Positions 41,079 through 47,143 of a DNA stretch of 64,000 nt are shown piece by piece. This DNA is from a virus. A model generated the notes under the pieces. It made no database searches, was not told the DNA's origin, and worked only from the letters and a program-made list of their open reading frames with translations. Every line of letters begins with the position of its first letter. Positions within the stretch are counted from its first letter, which is position 1. The stretch is from positions 62,001 through 126,000 of the IMG/VR virus record IMGVR_UViG_3300032116_000035. One strand, given 5' to 3'. A program made the position numbers and the translations under genes.

Positions 41079-41481
41079 ACTGGATAAAGAACTCTGCGAC
41101 CGCTTTCCCGAAATCATGGCCGAACGAAATATGTCGGTCATGAATTCGTGCATGTCCTGGGGCTTTGAACATGATGACGGTTGGTATCATTTGCTGAATT
41201 CTGCCATGCGCCTCGTACAGTCGCATATTGACATATCTAAGCGGCGTGGCGTAGAAGTACCACAAGTGGTGTTTGAGCAAGTCAAAGAGAAATTCGGTAT
41301 GTTAAACATCTATCATCGTGGTGGTGATGAATACACCGATGGTGTGCTACGCATGGCTGAAGAGATGAGCCGCCATACCTGTGAGGTTTGTGGTGACGTT
41401 GGACATCCAAATGATACAGGCTGGATTCGTACACTCTGTATTGAACATCGGAATGAACACGAAGAGAGAATGAAATGTTAA
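41068..41481 (+). CDS. Conserved phage protein with C-terminal zinc motif
   Basis: A 137-residue protein with helical N-terminus and CEVCGDVG...TLCIEHRNEH at the C-terminus, which could bind zinc (Cys, Cys, Cys, His). The GFEHDDGWYHLLNSAM segment recurs widely in phage and prophage proteins. Unknown function. Confidence 0.55.
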   Translation: MRPELDKELCDRFPEIMAERNMSVMNSCMSWGFEHDDGWYHLLNSAMRLVQSHIDISKRRGVEVPQVVFEQVKEKFGMLNIYHRGGDEYTDGVLRMAEEMSRHTCEVCGDVGHPNDTGWIRTLCIEHRNEHEERMKC

Positions 41482-41624
41482 TGTTGTTAATCAATGTTGT
41501 TTTGGCTGGTTTGTTTTGGAGTGCCTGTACCATAGCGGTTGACGAAGGCCGACCTGGTTGGGCATGGGCATATTTGTTTGTATCGGCTTGGAATGGTGCA
41601 GCGGCACTATCATCTATTTTTTGA
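41475..41624 (+). CDS. Small membrane protein
   Basis: A 49-residue ORF with two hydrophobic segments (LLINVVLAGLFWSACT, AWAYLFVSAWNGAAAL). Overlaps the upstream gene by seven bases. Confidence 0.45.
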   Translation: MLMLLINVVLAGLFWSACTIAVDEGRPGWAWAYLFVSAWNGAAALSSIF

Positions 41625-41635
41625 GGAGAAGTAAC

Positions 41636-41797
41636 ATGGTCAAAGAAGCAATTTTGTTTTTCGTTTTCATGGTGTTTTTTATTGGTGCATTGTGTTTCAC
41701 CTCAATCTATGAGGCTACGATGCGACAAGAGTGTAGAGAACTGGCCATGCAACAAAGATATTCGCCCGTAGAAATTCAAGTGATGTGTAAACTGTAA
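41636..41797 (+). CDS. Small membrane protein
   Basis: A 53-residue ORF with one transmembrane helix (ILFFVFMVFFIGALCFTSIY) and a short tail with two cysteines. Strong gaggag site. Confidence 0.5.
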   Translation: MVKEAILFFVFMVFFIGALCFTSIYEATMRQECRELAMQQRYSPVEIQVMCKL

Positions 41798-41806
41798 GGA
41801 AAAATC

Positions 41807-42250
41807 ATGGCTCAATGGATCATTCACCCTAGTTGGAAAAAGTCGCTGATTGAACGCCAGTATTATCATAAGGACAATAATACATTTATGACAGAAACGG
41901 GTTGGCGTTGGGGCTCGTTTGAAGTTGAAACCGAAGATGAAAACGTACCAACGATCAGTGCCGGTGACAATCTGTGGGATTGTGGCTATGATGTTCAATT
42001 AATTGAAACATCTGATGGCTGTTGGGAAACTCACGACATGGATGATTGTGACGAAGAAACTCAACAATGGCTAGAAGAGTTTTTTGAAGATGACAATAGC
42101 TATTATGATTTAGAAGAACAAGAAGATTGGGTTCAAGGCGATTCTGAAATGATCATTGATTGTGATCCAGTCTTTGAGCGTGTTGATGGTCCCAATGCTG
42201 GTAAACGCTATGATGTTGACGGTAATGAAATTGTGAAGGGTGCAGAATAA
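41807..42250 (+). CDS. Acidic phage protein
   Basis: A 147-residue very acidic protein (WLEEFFEDDNSYYDLEEQED). Charge is compatible with a nucleic-acid mimic. Shares a base with the next gene. Unknown. Confidence 0.5.
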   Translation: MAQWIIHPSWKKSLIERQYYHKDNNTFMTETGWRWGSFEVETEDENVPTISAGDNLWDCGYDVQLIETSDGCWETHDMDDCDEETQQWLEEFFEDDNSYYDLEEQEDWVQGDSEMIIDCDPVFERVDGPNAGKRYDVDGNEIVKGAE

Positions 42251-42525
42251 TGGTCACAATTGTAAAACATGAATGGCATCAAGTCGATGAGCAGTATCAC
42301 ATGGAACTTGGTGAAGATTTGCTGAGTGAAATTTATCCTGATTTGGATGACGATGAACTTGAGGTAAAACTCAATCAAATTGAATCTGGTGAAATTGATA
42401 TCACTGAAGTAATTAATGATGCATATCACAATGATGTGGAACTTGAATGGGACCACCACTACAGTGATTGTTGGACTGCCCGCAAGGGTGGCTATGATGT
42501 TACCTATGAACTAGGGAATGATTGA
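42250..42525 (+). CDS. Acidic phage protein
   Basis: A 91-residue acidic protein (YPDLDDDELEVKLNQIESGE), perhaps partner of the preceding one. Unknown. Confidence 0.45.
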   Translation: MVTIVKHEWHQVDEQYHMELGEDLLSEIYPDLDDDELEVKLNQIESGEIDITEVINDAYHNDVELEWDHHYSDCWTARKGGYDVTYELGND

Positions 42526-42893
42526 TGGGGTACGGTAAACACTCAAATAGTTTTCAAGGCGACTATAAGCGTGTGCTGACAGTTTGTTCGGCCAACATGC
42601 TACGGTCGCCTACAATGGCACACATATTATCGGCTGAACCATATAACTTCAATACACGGTCGGCTGGCACGGAATCTTATGCATTGATTCCTGTCACGGA
42701 AGATTTGTTGTTGTGGGCTGATGAGGTCGTTTGTGCTGATACCGAACATGCATTATGGGTACGTGGTAAAATGATGGAGTGGGTGATAGACAAACCAATT
42801 ATTGATTTGGAAATTCCGGATCATTTTGAGTATCGTGATACCAAATTGATTAGACTTATCAAGGAGCGTTATGAACAACGAACTGCTGACTGA
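42525..42893 (+). CDS. Low-molecular-weight phosphatase-like protein
   Basis: A 122-residue protein with VLTVCSANMLRSPTMAHILS, which carries the C-x5-R phosphate loop (CSANMLR) followed by S-P typical of LMW tyrosine phosphatases, and a later VCADTEHA strand. It lacks an obvious D-P general-acid motif, though EIPD near the C-terminus could serve. It might dephosphorylate host proteins or act on arsenate (inference). Confidence 0.6.
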   Translation: MGYGKHSNSFQGDYKRVLTVCSANMLRSPTMAHILSAEPYNFNTRSAGTESYALIPVTEDLLLWADEVVCADTEHALWVRGKMMEWVIDKPIIDLEIPDHFEYRDTKLIRLIKERYEQRTAD

Positions 42894-43101
42894 CATTGCC
42901 AGACAAACTGGTGGTTCATTTTTTGTGGATGTCTTCAAAACACACCAGGAAAGATATGCTCTCCAGTTGTTGTCAGAAGTATATCAAGTGTTTCAAAAAC
43001 AGCAATTTGACGGATATGCAATAGACTTCTGGGATGACATTGTACAGCATTTCCAACTTGACAACACTGAGGTTGAAAAGTTGTCAAAAAGAAATGGTTG
43101 A
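42871..43101 (+). CDS. Small protein of unknown function
   Basis: A 76-residue helical protein with an aaggag site, overlapping the phosphatase gene by 23 bases. Its 3' end contains an inverted repeat (TTGACAAC/GTTGTCAA) that sits just before promoter 10. Confidence 0.5.
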   Translation: MNNELLTDIARQTGGSFFVDVFKTHQERYALQLLSEVYQVFQKQQFDGYAIDFWDDIVQHFQLDNTEVEKLSKRNG

Positions 43102-43126
43102 CAGAGTATCGCAGTGCCGCTATAAT
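43098..43126 (+). promoter_or_regulatory. Early-type sigma-70 promoter 10
   Basis: TTGACA, 17 bases, TATAAT, then acctgttgatgataattatatggag. Confidence 0.75.
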
Positions 43127-43160
43127 TATACCTGTTGATGATAATTATATGGAGGTTGTG

Positions 43161-43550
43161 ATGGCTTACGTATCTCAGGAATTGAAGTCTAAGTTGGCTC
43201 CGAAGATCAAGGCGATTTGCAAAAAGTATGGCGTCAAAGCCAGCCTTGCGGTTCGCAATCATTCTACGCTGGTGCTGAATGTAAAGGCTGGTAAAGTGGA
43301 CTTTATCAATGATTTTGGTGATACTCCTGAAACACGTGCCGATGCTGAGAAGTTCGGTATTCAGGTGAATCCTTATCACTACAAAAGTCACTTCAATGGC
43401 GATTCGTATTTCTTTCTGTCAGAAGTTATTCCCGCAATGAATGCTGGTAATTGGGATGAGTCTGATGCACAAGTTGACTACTTTAATGTCGGTTGGTATG
43501 TTGATGTGAATATCGGTAAGTGGAATCAACCTTACGAATTGGAGGCGTAA
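43161..43550 (+). CDS. Conserved phage protein (LPD29-like)
   Basis: A 129-residue protein: ELKSKLAPKIKAICKKYGVK, then LVLNVKAGKVDFINDF and a C-terminal VDYFNVGWYVDVNIGKW. This pattern belongs to a widespread phage and plasmid domain of unknown function that I associate with large polyvalent protein domains. Promoter 10 is directly upstream. Confidence 0.6.
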   Translation: MAYVSQELKSKLAPKIKAICKKYGVKASLAVRNHSTLVLNVKAGKVDFINDFGDTPETRADAEKFGIQVNPYHYKSHFNGDSYFFLSEVIPAMNAGNWDESDAQVDYFNVGWYVDVNIGKWNQPYELEA

Positions 43551-43551
43551 T

Positions 43552-43719
43552 ATGGATCAGTTGGATAAAATGATTGCTTACGAAGCAGGTGAGTTGCATT
43601 TTGATGAAACAATTGAATTTTTTCAAGAGTTGATTGATTCAGGTCTGGTGTGGCATTTGCAAGGTTCGTATGGTCGTGCCGCACGTGCCTTAATTGATGA
43701 GGGTTGGTGCATACAATGA
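43552..43719 (+). CDS. Small conserved phage protein
   Basis: A 55-residue ORF (KMIAYEAGELHFDETIEFFQ, WHLQGSYGRAARALID). The LQGSYGR motif recurs in small phage proteins of unknown function. Follows the upstream gene by one base. Confidence 0.6.
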   Translation: MDQLDKMIAYEAGELHFDETIEFFQELIDSGLVWHLQGSYGRAARALIDEGWCIQ

Positions 43720-44102
43720 TGAGTGAAGCAAGAATCGTATCGAATCGTATTCGTACACCTGACGGTACGATTCTTGAATCCATGCACCGCCACGATTATG
43801 TAACTTACCTTGATGCAAATGGTAAAGAATACATGGTTGATGGTGGATTAGATTATCTGCGCCGCAATGTACATGATGATGCACCATATGAGGAACTGTC
43901 GGTGTATGATGATGCACTACATGTGGAGATTCGTAATGTATTCAAATGGGGAACACGTGGTAAAGATGGTAAGCAACCGCTGAAATATGTGGTGCTAAAA
44001 GACTTGACAACGGAACACATTGAGGCTATACTGGATACACAGTCACATATTAGTGACTACATCCGAAAAATATTTTTAAATGAATTAAGTATTCGGGAAT
44101 AA
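43716..44102 (+). CDS. Conserved phage protein
   Basis: A 128-residue protein (RIVSNRIRTPDGTILESMHR, MVDGGLDYLRRNVHDDAPYE, LTTEHIEAILDTQ). The set of motifs is one I recall from T4-like aquatic phages; function unknown. ATG at 43716 overlaps the upstream stop; 43719 is also possible. Confidence 0.6.
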   Translation: MMSEARIVSNRIRTPDGTILESMHRHDYVTYLDANGKEYMVDGGLDYLRRNVHDDAPYEELSVYDDALHVEIRNVFKWGTRGKDGKQPLKYVVLKDLTTEHIEAILDTQSHISDYIRKIFLNELSIRE

Positions 44103-44120
44103 AATTTTATATATAGTATT

Positions 44121-44216
44121 ATGAACAAACTAGCACACATTACGAAGGAATGCCCACAGTATCGCACATTTAGCGATAATGGTTCATGGGCGCCCGCATC
44201 GGAGGTTTGTGTATAG
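44121..44216 (+). CDS. Possible tiny protein
   Basis: A 31-residue ORF (MNKLAHITKECPQYRTFSDN) with no strong ribosome site, ending at the terminator region. Weakly supported. Confidence 0.25.
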   Translation: MNKLAHITKECPQYRTFSDNGSWAPASEVCV

Positions 44217-44242
44217 ATTGTAGTTTAGTTCTAACTGTATAC

Positions 44243-44276
44243 AAACCCCGAAGTCCAAAAGATTTCGGGGTTTTTT
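44243..44276 (+). terminator. Rho-independent terminator before the tRNA cluster
   Basis: AAACCCCGAA pairs with TTCGGGGTTT (10 bp) and a T-run follows. Another imperfect hairpin (GTTTGTGTATAG/CTGTATACAAAC) lies directly upstream. Confidence 0.8.
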
Positions 44277-44284
44277 GTTTTTAT

Positions 44285-44363
44285 CTGGGTGTATTGTCAG
44301 CCTGGTCAGACGGCTCGCCTTGGAAGTGAGAGGACGCAGGTTCAAATCCTGCCACCCAGACCA
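44285..44363 (+). tRNA. tRNA-Pro(UGG)
   Basis: Acceptor ctgggtg/cacccag, loop CTTGGAA, encoded CCA. It lies between the terminator and the cluster promoter. Confidence 0.85.
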
Positions 44364-44410
44364 AGTTGCTAAAGTAATAATGTTGTAGAAAAACAACGGC
44401 AAAAAAGTAG

Positions 44411-44439
44411 TTGACAGAGTTTCGGATTTTCACTATAAT
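44411..44439 (+). promoter_or_regulatory. Promoter of the main tRNA cluster
   Basis: TTGACA, 17 bases, TATAAT, then attctgttgagttgattgag like the early array. Preceded by a TGTTGT/ACAAC hairpin. About 155 bases of leader precede the first tRNA. Confidence 0.8.
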
Positions 44440-44569
44440 AGATTCTGTTGAGTTGATTGAGAAAAAAAACAGAAGTGAGCGTTCTGTCTCTGAAAAGAGT
44501 TTAGCAAGGGTTTGATACGGTAATGCCTTCGGTATCATGTAACAGGCCTGTCCTTGTTAGTTCTTGAAT

Positions 44570-44583
44570 TGTTCTTTAAAAAA
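44570..44583 (+). promoter_or_regulatory. boxA-like antitermination element
   Basis: TGTTCTTTAAAA with an extra A-run in the leader resembles the rRNA boxA (TGCTCTTTAACA), especially the betaproteobacterial form. It lies 11 bases before tRNA-Glu. Confidence 0.55.
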
Positions 44584-44593
44584 TTTGTGAGAT

Positions 44594-44668
44594 GCACCCA
44601 TCGTCTAGTGGTCAGGACATTGCCCTTTCACGGCAGTAACACCGGTTCGAATCCGGTTGGGTGTACCA
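44594..44668 (+). tRNA. tRNA-Glu(UUC)
   Basis: Acceptor gcaccca/tgggtgt, loop CTTTCAC, encoded CCA. First tRNA after the leader. Confidence 0.9.
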
Positions 44669-44678
44669 GTTATATTAT

Positions 44679-44755
44679 GGGTGTGTAACTCAGTTGGCTA
44701 GAGTATCAGACTTTTAATCTGAGAGTCGTGGGTTCGAATCCCACCGCACCTACCA
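44679..44755 (+). tRNA. tRNA-Lys(UUU)
   Basis: Acceptor gggtgtg/cgcacct, loop CTTTTAA, encoded CCA that also starts long-stem RNA 1. Confidence 0.9.
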
Positions 44756-44832
44756 TATTGAAGCACATTGGTTCTAAGGGTTGTTCCGAGGATAATTCAA
44801 CTCCAATGGAGTCCCAGTGTGTTTCAATATGG
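44753..44832 (+). ncRNA. Long-stem RNA 1 between tRNA-Lys and tRNA-Asp
   Basis: CATATTGAAGCACATTGG pairs over 18 bp with CCAGTGTGTTTCAATATG; the pairing extends into the CCA end of tRNA-Lys and the GG of tRNA-Asp. The interior has GTTG/CAAC and ACTCC-AAT-GGAGT helices. No coding frame. See long-stem RNA 3 for the same stem. Confidence 0.65.
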
Positions 44833-44908
44833 CATGTTAGCATAGTTGGCCTAATGCGCCGCCCTGTCACGGCGGAGACCACGGGTTCGAATCCCGTACA
44901 TGTCGCCA
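44831..44908 (+). tRNA. tRNA-Asp(GUC)
   Basis: Acceptor ggcatgt/acatgtc, loop CTGTCAC, encoded CCA. Confidence 0.9.
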
Positions 44909-44914
44909 GAATGA

Positions 44915-44989
44915 TGCTCAGTAGATCAGCGGTAGATCAGCGGACTGTTAATCCGTGTGTCGTAGGTTCGATCCCTACCTGAGCAGCCA
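44915..44989 (+). tRNA. tRNA-Asn(GUU)
   Basis: Acceptor tgctcag/ctgagca, loop CTGTTAA, encoded CCA. Confidence 0.9.
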
Positions 44990-45113
44990 TATTAGATTTG
45001 CAGTTTGTAAGCCATGGGCTTGATCATGCCTGAGTAACTATGTAAATAAACGGTAAAGCCGGCCGGACATTCCGTTGAGCATAGCAAATAGTGCAGACTG
45101 CAATTCTAATATT
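44988..45113 (+). ncRNA. Long-stem RNA 2 between tRNA-Asn and tRNA-Gln
   Basis: ATATTAGATTTGCAGTTTG pairs with the reverse complementary strand ending CAATTCTAATAT, with one T-T mismatch and wobble pairs. Interior helices: AAGCC-ATG-GGCTT, CTATG...CATAG and ACGG...CCGT. About 125 nt, multi-branched, non-coding. Confidence 0.6.
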
Positions 45114-45115
45114 GT

Positions 45116-45189
45116 TGGGGATTAGTTAAATGGTATAACCACGGATTTTGATTCCGTTGTCGTAAGTTCGATTCTTACATCCCCTGCCA
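45116..45189 (+). tRNA. tRNA-Gln(UUG)
   Basis: Acceptor tggggat/atcccct (first pair open, as usual in tRNA-Gln), loop TTTTGAT, encoded CCA. Confidence 0.85.
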
Positions 45190-45196
45190 GTAATAT

Positions 45197-45280
45197 GGGT
45201 AACGAGCAGCATTGGTGACTGCACCTGACTGTAAATCAGACGCTTCGGCATACTTGGTTCGACTCCGAGGTTACCCACCA
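45197..45280 (+). tRNA. tRNA-Tyr(GUA)
   Basis: Acceptor gggtaac/gttaccc, loop CTGTAAA, long variable arm, encoded CCA. Confidence 0.9.
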
Positions 45281-45287
45281 AGTTTTA

Positions 45288-45362
45288 CGGTCTTTAGTAA
45301 AATGGATATTACGGGTGGCTACGGACCACCAAGTGGGAGTTCGATTCTCTCAGGACCGGCCA
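45288..45362 (+). tRNA. tRNA-Arg(ACG)
   Basis: Acceptor cggtctt/aggaccg, loop CTACGGA, encoded CCA. A34 would need host TadA to read CGN codons. Confidence 0.85.
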
Positions 45363-45454
45363 TATTGAAACATATTGCAAAGACCGCTGAGTCGTTCTGC
45401 ATTGCTGGAGTCTTCTATGAAGAGGTGTCGCAAAGGCAGTATGTTTCAATATGG
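45360..45454 (+). ncRNA. Long-stem RNA 3 between tRNA-Arg and tRNA-Ala
   Basis: CATATTGAAACATATTGC pairs over 18 bp (one G-T) with GCAGTATGTTTCAATATG, extended by the CC of the tRNA-Arg CCA and the first GG of tRNA-Ala. The outer nine base pairs are the same as in long-stem RNA 1 while the interior differs (CTTC-TAT-GAAG hairpin). Non-coding. Confidence 0.65.
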
Positions 45455-45528
45455 GGGATTGGTGCTAATTGGGAACACATGTGCTTTGCAAGCATGAGTA
45501 AGCAGTTCGAATCTGCTATCCTCCACCA
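45453..45528 (+). tRNA. tRNA-Ala(UGC)
   Basis: Acceptor gggggat/atcctcc, loop TTTGCAA, encoded CCA. Confidence 0.85.
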
Positions 45529-45538
45529 AAGTTTTATT

Positions 45539-45613
45539 GCCGGTTTAGCTCAGTGGTAGAGCATCCGCCTTGTAAGCGGGAGGTCGTCAGTTCGAATCCG
45601 ACAACCGGCACCA
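45539..45613 (+). tRNA. tRNA-Thr(UGU)
   Basis: Acceptor gccggtt/aaccggc, loop CTTGTAA, encoded CCA. Confidence 0.9.
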
Positions 45614-45619
45614 GACTAT

Positions 45620-45695
45620 CGCAGAGTATGGAAGTGGTCATCCGCTTGGTCTCATAAGCCGAGAATCGCAGGTTCGAATCCTGCCTCTGCAACCA
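45620..45695 (+). tRNA. tRNA-Met(CAU), initiator-like
   Basis: Acceptor cgcagag/ctctgca with a C1-A72 mismatch and purine11-pyrimidine24 in the D-stem, both initiator hallmarks; loop CTCATAA; encoded CCA. The anticodon stem has two of the three usual G-C pairs. Confidence 0.8.
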
Positions 45696-45708
45696 TTACA
45701 GGTGAAAC

Positions 45709-46176
45709 GTGAAAAAAGAAATTGATGTGAACGAAGTGGCCGCATTTCTTGATACATGTGGTCCTGATACAAAAGTGTATGTTGGTGCCGATTCTGAACG
45801 ATTTCAAATTGGTGGTGAATGGTACGCCGATTACATTCTTGCTGTTGTTGTTCACATTGATGGTCGTCACGGTTGCAAGATATTTGGTGCTGTACAACGT
45901 GAACGTGACTTTGAACAAAAGAAAAGCCGGCCACGTTTTCGTTTGATGAATGAAGTATACAAAGTGGCCGATTTGTATTTGAAACTCTATGATGCAATAC
46001 CACATGATATTCAGATTCATTTGGATATTAACCCAAGTGAAATGCACGGTTCAAGTTGTGTGGTAAATGAAGCGATTGGTTATATACGTGGCACATGTAA
46101 TGTGATACCATTGATAAAACCAAAAGCATTTGCAGCAAGTTATGCAGCAGATAGGTTTAAAAGTTTAGTAGCGTAG
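45709..46176 (+). CDS. RNase H-like protein (DUF458/YkuK type)
   Basis: A 155-residue protein in the tRNA cluster starting at GTG. VYVGADSE and YILAVVVHID are the first acidic strand of an RNase H fold, IQIHLDINPSE the third, and GSSCVVNEAIGYI the last. This matches the YkuK-type RNase H-like family of unknown function. Its stop codon overlaps the start of tRNA-Gly by one base, so it is transcribed with the tRNAs; a role in tRNA processing is conceivable. Confidence 0.7.
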   Translation: MKKEIDVNEVAAFLDTCGPDTKVYVGADSERFQIGGEWYADYILAVVVHIDGRHGCKIFGAVQRERDFEQKKSRPRFRLMNEVYKVADLYLKLYDAIPHDIQIHLDINPSEMHGSSCVVNEAIGYIRGTCNVIPLIKPKAFAASYAADRFKSLVA

Positions 46177-46250
46177 CGGGTATAATTCAGTGGTAGAATG
46201 TTTCCTTGCCAAGGAAAATGTCGTCAGTTCGAGTCTGACTACCCGCTCCA
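46176..46250 (+). tRNA. tRNA-Gly(GCC)
   Basis: Acceptor gcgggta/tacccgc, loop TTGCCAA, encoded CCA. Confidence 0.9.
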
Positions 46251-46254
46251 GTAT

Positions 46255-46328
46255 TCCGGTGTAGTATAATGGCAGTGCGGCGGTCTCCAAAACCGTTAGT
46301 GGGGGTTCGATTCCCTCCACCGGAGCCA
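46255..46328 (+). tRNA. tRNA-Trp(CCA)
   Basis: Acceptor tccggtg/caccgga, loop CTCCAAA, encoded CCA. Confidence 0.9.
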
Positions 46329-46340
46329 GTATTTTTTGGC

Positions 46341-46414
46341 GTGGCCATGTTGTAATGGTAGCAACCTAGACTGTGACTCTGGTAGTTCGGGTTCGAATCC
46401 CGATGGTCACCCCA
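46341..46414 (+). tRNA. tRNA-His(GUG)
   Basis: Acceptor gtggcca/tggtcac, discriminator C, loop CTGTGAC, encoded CCA. The base before position 1 is C and not the usual G. Confidence 0.85.
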
Positions 46415-46423
46415 AAAAGTATT

Positions 46424-46499
46424 GGTGCTTTAGCTGATGTGGTCATAGCGGCGGTTTGAAGAGCCGTTGAAGTTGGTTCGATTCCAACAGGCACCACCA
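46424..46499 (+). tRNA. tRNA-Phe(GAA)
   Basis: Acceptor ggtgctt/aggcacc, anticodon stem gcggt/gccgt with loop TTGAAGA, encoded CCA. Confidence 0.8.
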
Positions 46500-46500
46500 T

Positions 46501-46574
46501 TGTCCTGTAGTTAAATGGTATAACTGTCGATTGATAATCGACCATTACAAGTTCAATTCTTGTCGGGACAACCA
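46501..46574 (+). tRNA. tRNA-Ile(GAU)
   Basis: Acceptor tgtcctg/cgggaca, loop TTGATAA, encoded CCA. Confidence 0.9.
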
Positions 46575-46578
46575 GAAT

Positions 46579-46653
46579 GGTAGTGTAGCATAATGGTAGT
46601 GCGCCACCTTCATACGGTGTCAGGTGTAAGTTCGAATCTTACCACTACTACCA
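46579..46653 (+). tRNA. tRNA with CAU anticodon (Met or Ile2)
   Basis: Acceptor ggtagtg/cactact, loop TTCATAC, encoded CCA. With two other CAU tRNAs present, this could be the lysidine-modified tRNA-Ile2 reading AUA. Confidence 0.8.
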
Positions 46654-46654
46654 A

Positions 46655-46730
46655 GCGCCGGTGACGGAACGGTATACGTGTTGGTCTTAGAAACCAAATT
46701 TTGAGAGTTCGAATCTCTCCTGGCGCACCA
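46655..46730 (+). tRNA. tRNA-Leu(UAG) with short variable loop
   Basis: Acceptor gcgccgg/ctggcgc, anticodon stem ttggt/accaa, loop CTTAGAA, T-stem gagag/ctctc, encoded CCA. Only five bases (ATTTT) separate the anticodon and T stems, whereas bacterial tRNA-Leu normally has a long variable arm. Confidence 0.8.
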
Positions 46731-46755
46731 ATATAAGTAGCGTGTGAGGCGATGT

Positions 46756-46830
46756 GCATCGTTAGTTCAGCGGTAGAATCCCTGCCTTACAAGCAGGTTG
46801 TCGGTGGTTCGAATCCATCACGATGCACCA
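46756..46830 (+). tRNA. tRNA-Val(UAC)
   Basis: Acceptor gcatcgt/acgatgc, loop CTTACAA, encoded CCA. Confidence 0.9.
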
Positions 46831-46835
46831 ATAAT

Positions 46836-46913
46836 GCAACGGTGGCAGAGTGGTCCAATGCAAGGGACTGCAAATCCCTAAAGCCGTCAGTTCGAATCTG
46901 ACCCGTTGCTCCA
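46836..46913 (+). tRNA. tRNA-Cys(GCA)
   Basis: Acceptor gcaacgg/ccgttgc, loop CTGCAAA, discriminator U, encoded CCA. Confidence 0.9.
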
Positions 46914-46919
46914 GTTTTA

Positions 46920-47009
46920 GGAAGTGTGGCAGAGTCCGGTTTATTGCACCTGTCTTGAAAACAGACGAACAGAAATGTTCCGTGAGTTCGAATCTCACCG
47001 CTTCCGCCA
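46920..47009 (+). tRNA. tRNA-Ser(UGA)
   Basis: Acceptor ggaagtg/cgcttcc, loop CTTGAAA, long variable arm, encoded CCA. Confidence 0.9.
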
Positions 47010-47017
47010 AAGGAGAT

Positions 47018-47143
47018 ATGTTGATAACACAAATCATACTGACAATTTTAATGTATTGGGTGTTGATGGGTATCAGCGTGGCGGCAATTATGGCACTTTT
47101 TTATGGGTTGGCAGTAATTTTAGGAAGATTGGCAGAGAGGTAA
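47018..47143 (+). CDS. Small membrane protein overlapping a tRNA
   Basis: A 41-residue ORF with an aaggag site, two hydrophobic helices (ILTILMYWVLMGISVAA, IMALFYGLAVILG) and a basic end. The last seven codons lie inside tRNA-Ser(GCU), so tRNA excision would remove the stop codon from the message. Confidence 0.5.
   Translation: MLITQIILTILMYWVLMGISVAAIMALFYGLAVILGRLAER

Noticed and set aside
44753-45454. CRISPR array suggested by repeated CATATTGAAAC sequences
   Set aside because: The repeats are inverted halves of stems next to tRNA genes, irregularly spaced, with no spacer unit pattern.
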